NCBI GenBank assembly: GCA_024449915.1
Contig: JAMZAV010001284.1
Location: 169,501-233,500 of the forward strand
Reading direction: 5' to 3'
From: Sweltsa coloradensis
Taxonomy: Eukaryota > Arthropoda > Insecta > Plecoptera > Chloroperlidae
Length of the DNA: 64,000 nt
In this document: in pieces, positions 63,826-64,000 of the stretch
Layout of the letters: each line of letters starts with the position of its first letter
Position numbering within the stretch: position 1 is the first letter of the stretch
Program-made: the position numbers and the translations under genes
Notes under the pieces: model-generated
The model's database searches: none
Told to the model about the DNA's origin: nothing
Seen by the model: only the letters and a program-made list of their open reading frames with translations

Positions 63826-64000
63826 CTGAAAGAATAAAACCAAAACAATTATGTGACAGTAAGCTAATGCCCAAACAAACAATGAGAATAATCAGTGCTT
63901 AATTTGTGGTAGTACGCAGTGTATGCATAACAATACCTTTTCAAGAGGATATATGGTGTATGTATCACTAGGTACCTTTAACAATTGTTGTTTACTAGTG

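Larger units (their letters stand above)
59879..62656. mobile_element. Element with TACYGTATTTACAYGCATATAAG ends
   Basis: TACTGTATTTACACGCATAT...GCTGCAC on the left and, inverted, TACCGTATTTACATGCATAT...GCCGCAC on the right. Split by the hAT-like element 60530-62444; both halves are non-coding. Includes an (AG)n tract at 60408-60440. Confidence 0.65.

Overview
The window is animal genomic DNA: AT-rich, with GT-AG introns, many transposons and no prokaryote-style gene packing. One host gene spans almost all of it on the minus strand. It is the polybromo gene (PBRM1/BAF180, a targeting subunit of the PBAF chromatin-remodelling complex). I can place 17 consecutive internal exons, from 63825 down to 1501, whose phases agree at every junction. 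Together they encode about 887 residues: bromodomains 3 to 6 (human numbering), two BAH domains and the linkers. The N-terminal exons (bromodomains 1-2) and the C-terminal exons (HMG box) lie outside the window. The species cannot be fixed from the sequence. The pervasive palindrome GTAGGCCTAC/CCTAGG and the repeat content suggest a marine invertebrate, but that is a guess.

Everything between the exons is intron, built largely from transposons nested in one another. 0-3.4 kb: hAT-like ends and a TTA-flanked (Harbinger-like) element. 4.9-6.1 kb: a hAT-like element with a perfect 8-bp target duplication. 6.8-12.9 kb: repeated elements, including a near-identical 1.9-kb direct duplication on both sides of the BAH1 exon E13, and a tRNA-like sequence. 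13.2-24 kb: a hAT-like shell holding a piggyBac element (TTAA ends), whose transposase is split by a 4.0-kb DNA transposon (AATT duplication) with its own disabled multi-exon gene; a pogo-like element lies beside it. 25.4-31.9 kb: a hAT-like shell with a two-ORF LINE whose reading frames are open. 32.9-35.4 kb: three hAT-like elements nested like dolls, the outermost abutting the splice donor of E10. 38-42.5 kb: hAT, Harbinger-like and SINE-like elements, including a well-formed hammerhead ribozyme in sense orientation to the gene. 43.8-55.8 kb: two copies of one hAT-like element, one split by an 8.1-kb LTR element that has 1.4-kb LTRs and no recognisable pol. 56.4-62.7 kb: elements with a TACYGTATTTAC terminus, a foldback with a minisatellite and tRNA-like core, and a hAT-like element containing a long palindrome.

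The polybromo exons are conserved and intact. The autonomous transposon genes are frameshifted except for the LINE. The most notable observations are the intronic hammerhead ribozyme in a tRNA-headed repeat, the transposon whose target duplication copies a splice donor, the unclassified 4-kb transposon, the exon-flanking duplication and an Asn-to-Ser change in bromodomain 6.
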